64,000 nucleotides of DNA from Branchipolynoe longqiensis. Lineage: Eukaryota; Annelida; Polychaeta; Phyllodocida; Polynoidae. The stretch spans positions 81,522,709 through 81,586,708 of the forward strand of contig CM059190.1 in NCBI GenBank assembly GCA_030323885.1, read 5' to 3'. Shown here piece by piece: positions 1 to 10,440 of the stretch. Made by a program: the position numbers and the translations under genes. Positions within the stretch are counted from its first letter, which is position 1. Every line of letters starts with the position of its first letter. The notes beneath the pieces were generated by a model. The model was not told where the DNA came from. It made no database searches and saw only the letters and a program-made list of their open reading frames with translations.

Positions 1-390
1 GCACCCTCGCATGCAAGTTAATTAGGGTCATGGGTCAGCGACTCAGATCCCTCTACCGCTTTTAAAGCGACATAGTATGTCAGTTCCGAGATAGCGAAAT
101 TGGTGCACACCTATCTCCATGTCAGGCTTCTTGAACATGTTCTTGTGGGTGGGTGGGCAGGTGAACGACTGAGTAAAGGGAATCAGTGAAGCTAACTCAG
201 CAACTGTGAAGCACACACAAACATGAGTGGTACAGGCGTGAGGCAGAGTCAGACTAGGAGGAAGAAGCCAGGTGACAGCACCAGGCGAGGCAGAAGGCCT
301 GACCAGTCGCTTGAGTAGCTGAGCGTCATTAGTTGTGTAGTGTCATTTGGTGTCAATTAAGGATACTGTTCATCGGTAATCTGTTTATGG

Positions 391-463
391 ATAATTATAC
401 TCATATAATTGCTTATGCAGCACATATATATGCTGTATAAGCCATTATTATGAGTATAATAAT
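391..463 (+). repeat. Imperfect hairpin of miRNA-precursor size
   Basis: The left arm ATAATTATACTCATATAATT, then GCTTATGCAGCA pairs with TGCTGTATAAGCCATTATTA, then TGAGTATAATAAT around an ATATATA-type loop. Arms of about 33 bases have a few mismatches. Could equally be a decayed MITE terminus. Confidence 0.5.
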
Positions 464-594
464 CTGGAAGCCACTAAGTCATCGGCTGGTCACCTCTACT
501 CATTAGGTCATCTATTGGTACCACATGACCTTCCCCCCGCCTCAGTGGCCGCCATGCTCACTCATCGCACTGCTGAAATTGTTGTTTATATACA

Positions 595-652
595 TGTATG
601 TACGCATGTATTATATGTGTGTATATACACATATAATACATGCGTACATACA
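595..652 (+). repeat. Perfect 26-bp inverted repeat with 6-base loop
   Basis: Left arm 595-620 (begins TGTATGTACGCATG), loop GTATAT, right arm 627-652 exactly complementary. Confidence 0.85.
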
Positions 653-1098
653 AGTATACAGTTTTAAGCCAACATATTTACACTAACATTAATTTAGCAC
701 ATTTTCATTTCAAATACCTCTACTGGTGGCGCTCTAAAATAGTCAAATGCAAGCCACTTTAGATTGAACTTAAAGTGTGTTTGGCAGGTCCGGAGCTTGG
801 ATTTTTTCTTTGGCATGAGATTTCTTTGGGTGGGGGTTATACGTTCTCGGAATGAATGCGTGCCGAAGGCGTGAGCACTATGGGGATCTGGAGCTATTCC
901 CCCCTCTCCCATGACATTTTGACATCTAGAGGCTTTGAAATGTCATTTCCGGCCAATTCAGGGAGGTTACATATTGACTTTTTTTCTTCTATTTTGTTTA
1001 TGAGGGGTAAACCGACCCTTTCCAATTCCCGCTAGCTACGGCCCTGTTATGATTCAGTGAAGGAGAGGATAGATAGGAATGGTGGAAACGAAGATTGA
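653..1098. other. No recognisable feature
   Basis: Unique-looking AT-rich sequence; short ORFs only, none with protein-like composition or splice context. Confidence 0.5.
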
Positions 1099-1453
1099 TT
1101 AAAGCTGCATAGTCCGATGAAATATCAAATTTTCAAAACCAAACCAATTATCTAGATTTTATTTGACATATCTAACTTAGATACTGATGCACTTATTAAG
1201 CATTTGTTTTTGCGTAGAAGGCGATTCTGAGTCAATTTAATAGAACCTGTTACTGCACAATTCTATGGTGTCAGAGTTTTGTCAAGCTTGCCAAAACTAA
1301 TTTTCCATGTTTGCACTCAAAATATCTAAAAAGTTTACCATTTAAAATAAAAGTAACTTTGAACTAATGTAAAGTAGAAACTAGTGATCGATGTAATATA
1401 TTTATCTCAGAAAAAATACAGAAATTCAAAACCATCGGACTATGCAACTTTAA
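1099..1453 (+). mobile_element. M1 (TTAA-target MITE), complete
   Basis: The element starts TTAAAGCTGCATAGTCCGAT and ends ATCGGACTATGCAACTTTAA. It has 19-bp inverted ends with one mismatch, TTAA at both sides and 355 bp in total. TTAA duplication points to a piggyBac-like transposase supplied in trans. No coding sequence. Confidence 0.85.
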
Positions 1454-1739
1454 AATGAAGAACTTTTAAATCGTAGTTAGATACGAAATAAGGAGGACGT
1501 CGCGTAAAAAGTACAATGCTATAAAGCTACAAAAGGTGTAGCAGTAACATAGTCACATGGGAGTTGACAGTTTGTTCCCGGTTTGTCTACCAGGAGGGGT
1601 GCCGGTGTCGGGGGTGGGTGGGGTTAGGGGCGGTTCACCGAGCAGTTCCCATGGATGGCAAAAGGGGGCGCTGACAAGGCAAGCCCTGATTGGTCGAGGT
1701 GTAGGCGTGGGAACCGCAATTCCAGAGGTTGCCGGTGGT

Positions 1740-2071
1740 TGTTTGTTTGTTTCTTGTTGTTTTGCGTCCAAACAACATCTAAGGTCATATCAGGACAGGT
1801 ACTGACTTGTGACAGTGCACACTTAATGGCAACTTTATAGTGCTGGCCTACTCGGGGACCAGGCTGCCAGCACCATGACCTGATATCCCACTCAGTCATA
1901 GTATCCTAATACTGTGTTAACCAGGCCTTGTCCTATCCTATTAATGCTGAGTGCCAAGCTAGGTAGTGACAAGTATCAATTTTGTAAGTCATTGTTTTGA
2001 ATAGACCAGGATTCAAACTCCCGGCTTTCCGCATGTGAAGCCTGCGCTCTACCGATTCGGCTTCCGCGTCC
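1740..2071 (-). mobile_element. SINE-A, full copy
   Basis: Reads tail first (GCGTCCAAACAACATCTAAG) and ends with the tRNA-like head (GCCTGCGCTCTACCGATTCG). SINE-A has a Pol III type head with box A (TGGCCGAATCGGTAGAG) and box B (GTTCGAATCCC). Its body has the words ATTATTAGGATAGGGCAAGG and GTGGGATATCAGGTCATGG, and the tail is ATGACCTTAGATGTTGCCAG. Confidence 0.8.
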
Positions 2072-2159
2072 CGTGCTGGTGGTTGGTCACAGGGGCATGC
2101 ATGTCTCCACCCGCCTCGAATCAGCCGGAATTGAAGCCAATTATCAACTTAATATATAT

Positions 2160-2815
2160 CAGACCAGACGGGATGGCCGAATGAGTTGAGTGCCCGTTTT
2201 CCGTTTTGGTAGATCGTGGGGTTCGAACCCACGGGTTCGAATCCTGGTCGAGTCAAGCTAATGACTTATCAAATTGATACATGTCACTTCCTAGCCAGGC
2301 GCTCGGCATTATTAGGATAAGGCAAGTAGTGGTGTTCTCTGTGGCGGAGTGGTTAGAGTGTCTGACTTTTGTCTAGTTCAGACTCCTAATCTGAGGGTCA
2401 GCGGTTCGATTCCCCGTGCCCCCAGCTCTGCCAATTTGGATTTCCACCGCCGTGTATAACGTACAGCGTCATCAAAGGCCGGTTGCTCTCATACCATATG
2501 TGGTGTGGGAGGTTAAAAATCCCTTGGGTCAGTAAAAGTGTAGGCTCAGGCTTTCTATCGACAAACTGTCTAATGGTGAAAACAAGCCTAATCAGGCTTA
2601 TCCATGATGGCAGTATAATCTTTAAAAAAAAATATTAAAAAAAAAAAAAAGTGGTTGGCTCAGTGTCAGGATAATAGGACTGATTTGGATATCAGGTCGC
2701 ATGGTCTCCCAGTGGGACAGCATTATAAAGTTGCCATGAGTGCGCACTGTCACAAGTTGGTACCTGTCCTGATATGATGTTAGATGTTGGAAGGACGTAA
2801 AACTCCAACAACCAA
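2160..2815 (+). mobile_element. SINE-A (GACGGGATGG head), split by SINE-B
   Basis: Head AGACGGGATGGCCGAATGAG at 2166, body to 2327, then SINE-B to 2650, then the remaining body and tail to CAACAACCAATT. This is the second SINE-A head type, with a TCTCCCGTTTTGGTAGATCG block between box A and box B. Confidence 0.8.
2331..2650 (+). mobile_element. SINE-B, full copy nested in SINE-A
   Basis: The tRNA-like head (TGTGGCGGAGTGGTTAGAGT with a long variable arm, then GGTTCGATTCCCCGTGCCCC) resembles Leu/Ser tRNAs. The body has GGTTAAAAATCCCTTGGGTC, a word shared in spirit with conserved SINE central domains. It ends in a long A-rich tail. AGTGGT at 2328 and 2650 may be the target duplication. Confidence 0.75.
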
Positions 2816-2833
2816 TTAAGATCTATATAATTA

Positions 2834-3310
2834 CAGTACAACCCCGTTAAACCAAACGATCATTTAATCCAAACTTTTTTCTGCGGCCCGGCAAAATACT
2901 ACCATTTATCATATAATAAAGTTGGTTAAACCAAAGTCGGTTAATCCAAAGTATTGGTTAATCCAAACAAAACTGTCGGCCCCAGGCCACTTCCGGTACA
3001 GTTAAACCAAACTTTCATGTGCTTTTAAGGTCATCTGAGACTTTTTTATATGATAAATGGTAGTATTTTGTCAGGTCGCCAAAAAAAGTTTGGATTAACC
3101 GATCGCTTGATTTAACCGAGGTTGGTTTAATGGGGTTAAACTGTATATACATTAAAACAATAATCATAGTGTCCACATACATTGTACATTCATAATGCAC
3201 CCCCGTTTTTGCCAAAGCCAAGTCAAAGTTAAAGCTTGGTTAAACCAATGATTGGTTAATCCAACAAATTTCTAGGGTCCCTTCAAGTTTGGTTTAATGG
3301 GGTTATACTG
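2834..3310 (+). mobile_element. M2 (CAGT.. TA-target), composite copy
   Basis: Starts CAGTACAACCCCGTTAAACC. An internal terminus-like block (GGGGTTAAACTGTATATACA) lies at about 3132, and the element ends TTAATGGGGTTATACTG. The interior is built from GGTTAAACCAA / GGTTAATCCAA words in both orientations. TA flanks the left end. CAGT ends plus TA suggest a pogo/Tigger-like source. Confidence 0.75.
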
Positions 3311-3469
3311 TGTATATAGTGTCGAAAGCAGGCCCCCCCCCCACCCCCCAAGAGGTGGGGGGCGAGGTACTTGCTGGTCACCCGTCCCACCCACCCCTCC
3401 ACCCCATGAGAGGGGGGGAAGGAACCACTATAGAGCTTATTACCCGCGATAAACGAGTTTATCACGATC

Positions 3470-3471
<2 letters not shown>

Positions 3472-3530
<59 letters not shown>
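3472..3530. repeat. (TA)n microsatellite
   Basis: Pure TA for most of 3472-3524, preceded by the motif GCGATAAACGAGTTTATCAC also found at 63083. Confidence 0.9.
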
Positions 3531-3534
<4 letters not shown>

Positions 3535-3749
3535 GTATAGCAGAACATCTAAACCATGGAGTTTTCACATTGAAATTATGGCAGGCTTTGCAATGGGTAT
3601 CCAGTGAAGAACCATGTGTGCAATTATAGTGGAATATTTCTTAAGTGTCCATTTTTAACATTTGTTTTTGTCACTGATTTACTCCAGCAGTTACATAAAT
3701 GAGGTCAATCAACATGCATCCTTCCCACCAAATTGCCACCCATAGTGGT

Positions 3750-4130
3750 AAAATGTTGCATAGTCTAATACTTTTAAGTTGTTGTCGTTTTTTTTAGATA
3801 AATATTATTAGCTTGATTGTTATAATTTAGTACTTTAGCTTGAAGTAACTGTTATCATAAATGGGCAGCTTCGGAGAAATGTGACGGAAAAAAACATGCC
3901 AAATTACAAGTTAGCATGCGTGTTGAAATTATGGACACTGTAGCCTTCAGCAATAACAGGTGATAATACTGATATATATCTTTTGTGCAGTGGCACAACG
4001 TTAATAAGTAAGTGCACCACTTTCTAAATATCTAATTTAGATACGTGGATATATATATCTATATTCAGATCTCGATAAGTGTTTTGGTTTTGAAATTTGT
4101 GTGTTTTTTTTGTATTGGAGTATGTAGCTT
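3750..4130 (-). mobile_element. M1, old diverged copy
   Basis: Matches in order: ACTTTAGCTTGAAGTAACTG, CATGCCAAATTA, CTTCAGCAATAACAGGTGAT, AGTGCACCAC and GATAAGTGTTTTGGTTTTGA. Terminal bases are decayed. Confidence 0.55.
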
Positions 4131-4216
4131 TAACCTTAAAGTCCCACTCCTGACCCCTAACATACTCTGATAAAGACTGTGTTTGCAGTCACGACACGAC
4201 AGGATCTCTGTCCGTG

Positions 4217-4318
4217 CATGGTTGTTGGAGCTTTTCATCCTGGCAACATTTAAGTTCATATCAGGACGAGTACCGACTTTTGACAGTGTGCACTCATGGC
4301 GACTTCGTAGTACCCCCC
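4217..4318 (-). mobile_element. SINE-A tail fragment ending at poly-C
   Basis: TGGTTGTTGGAGCTTTTCAT to GGCGACTTCGTAGTA, then a C tract of about 20 (4312-4332). A second SINE-A starts right after, at 4338. Confidence 0.65.
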
Positions 4319-4337
4319 CCCCCCCCCCCCCCTGGGT

Positions 4338-4989
4338 TGGTTGGATGTTGGAGTTTTACGTCCTAGCAACATCAACTGTCATAGACTGTGGAGTTCTCTG
4401 TGGCGGAGTGGTTAGAGTGCCTGACTTTTTTCTAGGTCAGACTCCTAATCTGAAGGTCGGCGGTTCTATTCCCCGTGCCCCCAGCTCTGCCAATTTGGAT
4501 TTCCACCGCTGTGTATAACTTACAGCGTCATCAAAGGCCGGTTGCTCTCATGCCATGTCTATGTGGTGTGGGAGGTTAAAAATCCCTTGGGTCGGTAAAA
4601 GTGTAGGCTCGGGCTTTCTATCGACCAGCAGTGGAATGAGGAAGACCAGTCGTCTATGACTGAGATTTCCCCTGCTTAAACAACTAATGGACCAACAAAA
4701 AAAAATAGCAAGACGAGTACCGACTTGTGACAGTGTGCACTCCTGTTGATTGTATAGTGCTGTCCCACCGGGAGACCAGGTCACTAGCACCATGACATGA
4801 TACCCCACTCAGTCACATTATCCTGACACTGAGCCAACAAGTCCTTGCCATATCCTAATAATGCAGAGTGCCTGGCTAGGAAGCGCCAAGTATCAATTTT
4901 GTATGTCATTGGTTTTGACTCGACCGGGAACCGAACTCCCAAGCTTCTGCATGGGAGGCCTGCGCTCTACCGATTCGGCTACCGCGTGT
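4338..4989 (-). mobile_element. SINE-A split by SINE-B
   Basis: Tail end at 4338-4385, SINE-B with a chimeric tail at 4391-4712, then body and head to ACCGATTCGGCTACCGCG. The two halves rejoin in register at GACGAGTACCGACTTGTGAC. Confidence 0.75.
4391..4712 (+). mobile_element. SINE-B with a mosaic 3' tail
   Basis: Matches other SINE-B copies to CTTTCTATCGACCA (about 4630), then switches to GTGGAATGAGGAAGACCAGT, AGATTTCCCCTGCTTAAACA and an A-rich end. That tail is otherwise found on SINE-A type heads at 39709 and 49757. Confidence 0.7.
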
Positions 4990-5104
4990 GTATTACATGC
5001 AGGTAAGTTTGATATACTGGGAGATAAACCGACTAAGCTACTGCCAATTCTTTATTCCAGTGCTATATTTTACGATAGGGCACTCTACATCCAGTGTTGT
5101 TAGC

Positions 5105-5431
5105 AGACGGGATAGCCGAAAGAGTTGAGCGTCCGTCTCCCGTTATGGTAGATCGTGGGATTCGAAGCCACACTTTCGAATCCTGGTCGAGTCAAACCAC
5201 TGACTTAAGAATGTATACTTGTCACTTCCTAGCCAGATGTTTGGCATTATTGGGATATGCCAAGGACTGGATGGCTCAGTGTCAGGATAATGTGACTAAT
5301 TGGGGTATCAGCCTGGTGTCCCAGTGGGGCAGCACTATAAAGTCACCATGAGTGCGCACTCTTCCAAGTCAGTGCCCATTCTGATATGACCTTAGATGTT
5401 GCCAGGATGTAAAACTTTAATAACCAATCAA
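5105..5431 (+). mobile_element. SINE-A (GACGGGATGG head)
   Basis: Full copy from AGACGGGATAGCCGAAAGAG to ACTTTAATAACCAATCAACC. Confidence 0.8.
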
Positions 5432-7059
5432 CCTAGTGTTGTTTTACTAAATCCGCCGTCATGTTATTCATTCCAATCGTTGCTTAAAAGGTACAAGCCT
5501 ACATTTAAATTGAGTAGAAACACGAAATTGTGATGTCCTCACCTACAGTCGGTTAGAGATGATGTGTTTGGAAATGAGGGTGTGATGGAGTCATTCCATT
5601 TCCATCCACAACTCATTATAGATTTTTTGAGGGAAATGGGATTTTACCCAACAATTATTTTTCCATTTTTAACATGAAACTAAATATAAAAAGAAACTTG
5701 ATATTGTTGGTTTTATATCTCTTATAACATTTGTGATTTTACCACAGTTGTATGCGCTTTTGGCAAACATTTCTGTGCTCTATTTCACCTGTTTGACTTG
5801 TTTGTAACCACTGTATGACCGCAGATATCCGATGTTTAACTGTTTGTGCTGGGTGGGGGTGTGTGGTCGTTATACAAACAAACAAAATCCGAAAGATACA
5901 TTATATTTGAAATCATCATGTAAGGTCTACTGCACTTGCTATAATTGCCATAATTCTCCACTTACTGCAAGCGTATGGGGCTGTCACATTATGATGCTTC
6001 TCGCCGGCATGCCACCAATGTGCAAAATAAGTTGTACGCGTCAAGACACGTCGAACTTTTCGGTGTATTAGTAGCATGCGGCCGACCTTGTGGTAATGTA
6101 TATCGACGCGTGAGGAAAAAACCCAAAAAAGTTTTGTCGCGCTGTCCTGATATGACCTTAGATGTAGCTAAGACGTAAAACAACAAAGCCACATTTTGGC
6201 GCAACGTATGGGCACGACCCTAACGCACGTGATGTGTGCTTGGCATTCGCATTACGTTATTCCATCGCGTCCAGCGGATTTTGACGTGTGCCTAACGTCC
6301 CCTTAACGGTCGCACCCACACGTTGGCATGCGTCAAAAGTTTTGTGCAAGCACAAAACATTCGATGCGTGCCCACGTGCGCCGGCGTTCCTCGATGACCG
6401 TCGCCATTCATCAACATATAGCAATGCACGCTCAATGCTTCCCAACGTTTCACCATAAAGTGACACACGTCGACGCGCGTTGGAGAGAAACGGCGTAATG
6501 TGACAGCCCCATTAATAAAACTGACTATGTACCGAGTTCCTGACCATCTGACGCTTTCTGAAGTTAGAGCTAAATGTCTAGATTCAGATCTCGATCCAAG
6601 ATGGATACTTTTTGTGCTGAGGGGTCGTTAAACAAACAAACAAATTCAGATCTCGAGAAAGGATGTGTTGGCTGTCACTGGTGACATGTTTATTTCATTA
6701 TATTATTCACGTTTTTTGTTATTTATTATGTTTCAAATCAGGGATATCGAATAGGAAGTGCTTTTGTTGTCATTGGACACATATCGTTTTACCAAGTTCT
6801 TGTGGACATATTTGCAATTTGATTTCACATAAAACCCTGGATCTAGATATGCCGAGAATTGTAAATGCATTGGGTAGCCTACAATGTATCCACATCGCAG
6901 ATACAAACAAACCACATTAATATCACACTTTGATAGTAAGTTTCTCTTGTGTCATTCTTATATAACAACATTATTTATGCCGGTTCAGAATGGGGAAGCG
7001 AACAACCAATGCAGATAAAATCACCAGGACAGTTCCCTATTATGGAAATATGATGTTTT
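5432..7059. other. Unique AT-rich sequence around M5
   Basis: Apart from M5 (5977-6510) I see only a short motif GGGGTCGTTAAACAAACAAA (about 6621), also present in reverse near 50735, which may be the 3' end of another SINE. Confidence 0.4.
5977..6510 (+). mobile_element. M5 foldback element with embedded SINE tail
   Basis: GGGGCTGTCACATTATGATG to GTAATGTGACAGCCCC. The interior is rich in AACGT / GCGT / GGCATGC words. A SINE-A tail (CTGTCCTGATATGACCTTAG) sits at about 6141-6185. Confidence 0.7.
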
Positions 7060-7371
7060 GCTTGTTGGGGTGTTATGTCCTAGCAACATCTAAGATAACA
7101 TTAGGACGGGTGCCGACTTGTGACAGTGGACACTCATTGGGAGTTTAGTGTTGATCCACTGGGAGATCAGGTCACCAGCCAGCACCATGACCCGGTATCC
7201 CACTGAGTCATGTTATCCTGATTCTGAGCAAACCTGACCTTACACTATCCATTCATCATCATGAGTCTGAGCAAGCTGGTCCCTGCACTATCTATCAATG
7301 CCAAGCACCAGGCTAGGTAGTGACACTGACAGGTATAAATTTAGTAATTTACTGGTTTGGCTTGACCAGGT
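7060..7371 (-). mobile_element. SINE-A, head truncated
   Basis: Tail GGTGTTATGTCCTAGCAACA to TGGTTTGGCTTGACCAGG. The tRNA-like head beyond box B is missing. Confidence 0.7.
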
Positions 7372-7760
7372 ATCACATCTTTTGAAATTGGGAAATATGA
7401 GGTAATAATTTAAAAAGTGGGATGATGAAGATTTGTTGTTGTTATTGGTGTCTGTTTGCTGACAAGCATCTAAATAGGACATGAGTGTTGTAATGTATGT
7501 GAATACAACCTCTGAGAGGAGGGAGGCGGAGGCAGGTGCAAGTTGAGAAGAAGCCGTCACTTTGATCCTGGCAGTCGACTATGCTTGAAATCAATAGGCA
7601 CACATGTTGGAAGTCGCATATTTCCATAGAGAAACCCTGTACAGAGGTGAATTACAACCATATGTAGAAGTTGGAGAAAATGTGTCTCACTGTTGATGGT
7701 CTTAGTTTTGCATTCCTACCGTTCGTTGATTAAAATCCAATAGCAATAATCTGATTGTAT

Positions 7761-7992
7761 ATGAAGAGTTCAGGCGCAAATCCCCGTAAATGCCAATCCA
7801 AAAATTCTGATAAACATTGGAATTAAACCTTCATAAATTTCTCTCTTTTTTTAGATTCTTTTTTTGTTGTCAATTGCTCCATAGTCATTTCTTCACAAGC
7901 AAAGTGGAATTAATTATAATTATAATTAATCTTTTAATGTAATTCAATTTGTGGATTGGCGTTTAACGGTGGTTTGCACCTGAACTCTTCAT
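7761..7992 (+). mobile_element. M3 (ATGAAGAGTTCAGG MITE)
   Basis: ATGAAGAGTTCAGGCGCAAA at the left and TTTGCACCTGAACTCTTCAT at the right, about 232 bp. The core has an ATTCCAATTTGTGG-like region and TAATTATAATTATAATTA. Confidence 0.75.
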
Positions 7993-8271
7993 ATGTTTTT
8001 CCTCCACATACACTCCCCAGAGTGTTCAAGTCACATACTATCAACGCATAATGATATAAAATCTGTTTGAAGTGAGTCCATGAAGTAAATACTCCATATT
8101 TGAATGAACTGGTTCTATCACCTGACTACCTCAGCCAATGAATATGACTGCTTCCTGACCTAGATTGGATTATTACCCAGGAACTTTTCAACTTTCTGCC
8201 AATGGCTGCCATGTTGACTTGTGGGTTGTCAATTCAAACTTTAAAGTTCATTGATCAACTGGAATAATCTA

Positions 8272-8626
8272 TTAAAGCTGCATAGTCCGATGAAATATCA
8301 AATTTTCAAAACCAAATCAATTATCTAGATTTGATTTTACATATCTAACTTAGATACTGATGCACTTATTAAGCAATTGTTTCTGCGTAGAAGGCAATAC
8401 TGAGTCAATTTAACAGAACCTGTTACTGCAGAAGTCTATGGTGTCAGAATTTTGGCAGGCTTGCCAAAACTAATTTTCCATGTTTGCACTCAAAATATCT
8501 CAAAAGTTTTCAATTTTAAATCAAAGTAAGTTTGAACTAATGTAAAGTAGATACTAGTGATCGATCTAATATATTTATCTCAGAAAGAATTTAGAAATTC
8601 AAAACCATCGGACTATGCAACTTTAA
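8272..8626 (+). mobile_element. M1, complete
   Basis: Same ends and TTAA flanks as the 1099 copy and over most of its length near-identical, so the two are relatively young. Confidence 0.85.
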
Positions 8627-8792
8627 TCAGTTCAATAGGTGAGGGTAAATATATCAAGGTATGTGAAGAATATATTTTGCTTTTTAGATAAAGAATCACA
8701 CTGGCTATTCGCAGAGATAGGCATCGCGGTGTTTACCTGACTTTTCCGGTATTCGGTACTCTTCGCTTTGCTGTGGGTCAATTTAAGAGGTA

Positions 8793-8971
8793 CAGTCAAC
8801 CCTCTCTAACTGACCACCTCCACAACTCGACCACTCCCCTATATCGATTGCTTTATTTGGGTCCCGACAATACCATTGAAACCATATTCTAACTCTTGTA
8901 AATCGACCATTTCCCTGAATGGACCACTTAAAGTCGGTCCCATGGTCGGTCGATTTAGAGAGGTTTTACTG
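8793..8971 (+). mobile_element. M12 (pogo-like, TA target)
   Basis: CAGTCAACCCTCTCTAACTG to TTTAGAGAGGTTTTACTG with TA on both sides. 179 bp, with CGACCAT / TGGTCGGTCG words. Confidence 0.75.
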
Positions 8972-9778
8972 TATTAACAAGCTGTCTTTTACATCATGTA
9001 GATGAAATGTTCTTCATCTGGATCTTCAAATCTTATAAATCCGCCACTAGAAGTTTAATGAATATTTGTCTGAATTCTTTTTTCCCCCCGTTTATCAAAA
9101 ACCTCTGCAAATCACTAAAATTTGACAACGTTCTTCTTTGAAACTACCATATTCATTTTAACATACCTGTTTTCTATCTATTGGCCAATTTTCATTAAGA
9201 TTGAGTGATGATCAGATGATAATAAGCAAACACTCAGCAATTCCCAGAGCAGCCCTGCAAATTATAATCATGTTCCCGCTAATTCGCAGAACAAAGCAGC
9301 TCTGCAAATCGCCTCGTCCATAAAGAATTGATATCCTCATTTCATTTACCTACATTTTCTCCACTCTTTATATAAGGTTTGTTCCTCAACCCTTCTCAGG
9401 CTACTGCAGTGTGGGGTGAATTTCTTTGATCTAATATCTCTGCTGCTACATTGTTGATATGAATTAGATTTTAAGACATTACATTCTGCGCGTACCGGAA
9501 GTTATTTATGATATTATTCAATCATCTTTCCCATTGTGGTATTGAGTGATGGTGATTTCATGTTGTGTCAGCAGTGAGGGCCATATTCACGGCAAAAGCA
9601 AACTGTAATGGTTTTACTGTGCTTTATAGTTCCTGAAATTACCGCTAGGTGGTGGGTCGTGACTGTGTAGTGCTGCCATCTGTCGGTTGTGGTTACGGAG
9701 GACCTCCTCCGTGCTTTGTAGATAGATGTTCAGCCACCTGTAGTACTAAACCTGTAGTACTAATTAGTTTATTGATGT
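8972..9778. other. No recognisable feature
   Basis: AT-rich unique sequence. Nothing repeated elsewhere in the window and no convincing ORF. Confidence 0.5.
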
Positions 9779-10320
9779 TTGTTCTTAGCTGGAACTTTAC
9801 GTCCTAGCAACGTGTAATGACATATGAGGATTATTCCTGACTTGTGACAATGAACACTCATGACAACTTGATAGTGTGGCCTCACTGGAAGACCGAGCCG
9901 CCGGCACTATGGCTCAGGGATGAAAGATCTCCGCGATTCCGCGGATTTCCGGGATTTTTCAATCCCGCAGCACCATCAGCGTATACTAATAATAAGTAAT
10001 ACTAATATGTGGTGCAGACTCCGCAGCACTCTCAGCATATATTAATAATAAATGTTTCAAGCGCCACAGCACTGTCAACGTACACTACTAATACATGCTT
10101 CAAACGGTGCAGCACTATCAGCATATAGCAATATATATGAGACCCGACTTCTGGGAATTTTCCGTGATTCCCTGACAATGCTAAACCTATGGGAGAATAT
10201 CAGCATTTCCGCTTTTTACCCAGAGACAACTTTCATCCCTGACTCGATTTCCTACACACCCAGGCATATTAAGTTTATCCTTGCCCTATCTTAGTAATGT
10301 TGCCAGGTGGTAAAACTCCA
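9779..10320 (-). mobile_element. SINE-A interrupted by M9
   Basis: SINE-A body to CCGGCACTATGGC (9913), M9 element 9915-10241, then diverged SINE sequence with ATCCTTGCCCTATCTTAG. A short tail-like piece, TGTTGCCAGGTGGTAAAACT, lies at 10297. Confidence 0.55.
9915..10241 (+). mobile_element. M9 (CAGGGATGAAAG ends)
   Basis: CAGGGATGAAAGATCTCCGC to CAACTTTCATCCCTG, 327 bp. The interior is a three-fold repeat of GCAGCACTRTCAGCATATA(C)TAATA words. Confidence 0.65.
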
Positions 10321-10440
10321 ACAACCAACCAACTCGTAATATTGAGTGTCAGGTAACGTAAGACATGTTTATTCTGTAAACAACGTTTGCCATCACTGAG
10401 GCACTAGACTTCTGGCCATAGAACCTTACATTATGGGGGG

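Noticed and set aside
2331..2430. Leu/Ser-like tRNA gene
   Set aside because: It is the head of SINE-B, found four times with the same non-tRNA body and an A-rich tail.
3310..3540. 76-codon ORF ending in a Tyr-Ile run
   Set aside because: The end is (TA)n and the start lies in M2 and a C-rich tract.
6257..6466. 69-codon minus ORF with acceptable composition
   Set aside because: Lies entirely within M5, whose other copies do not keep the frame open.
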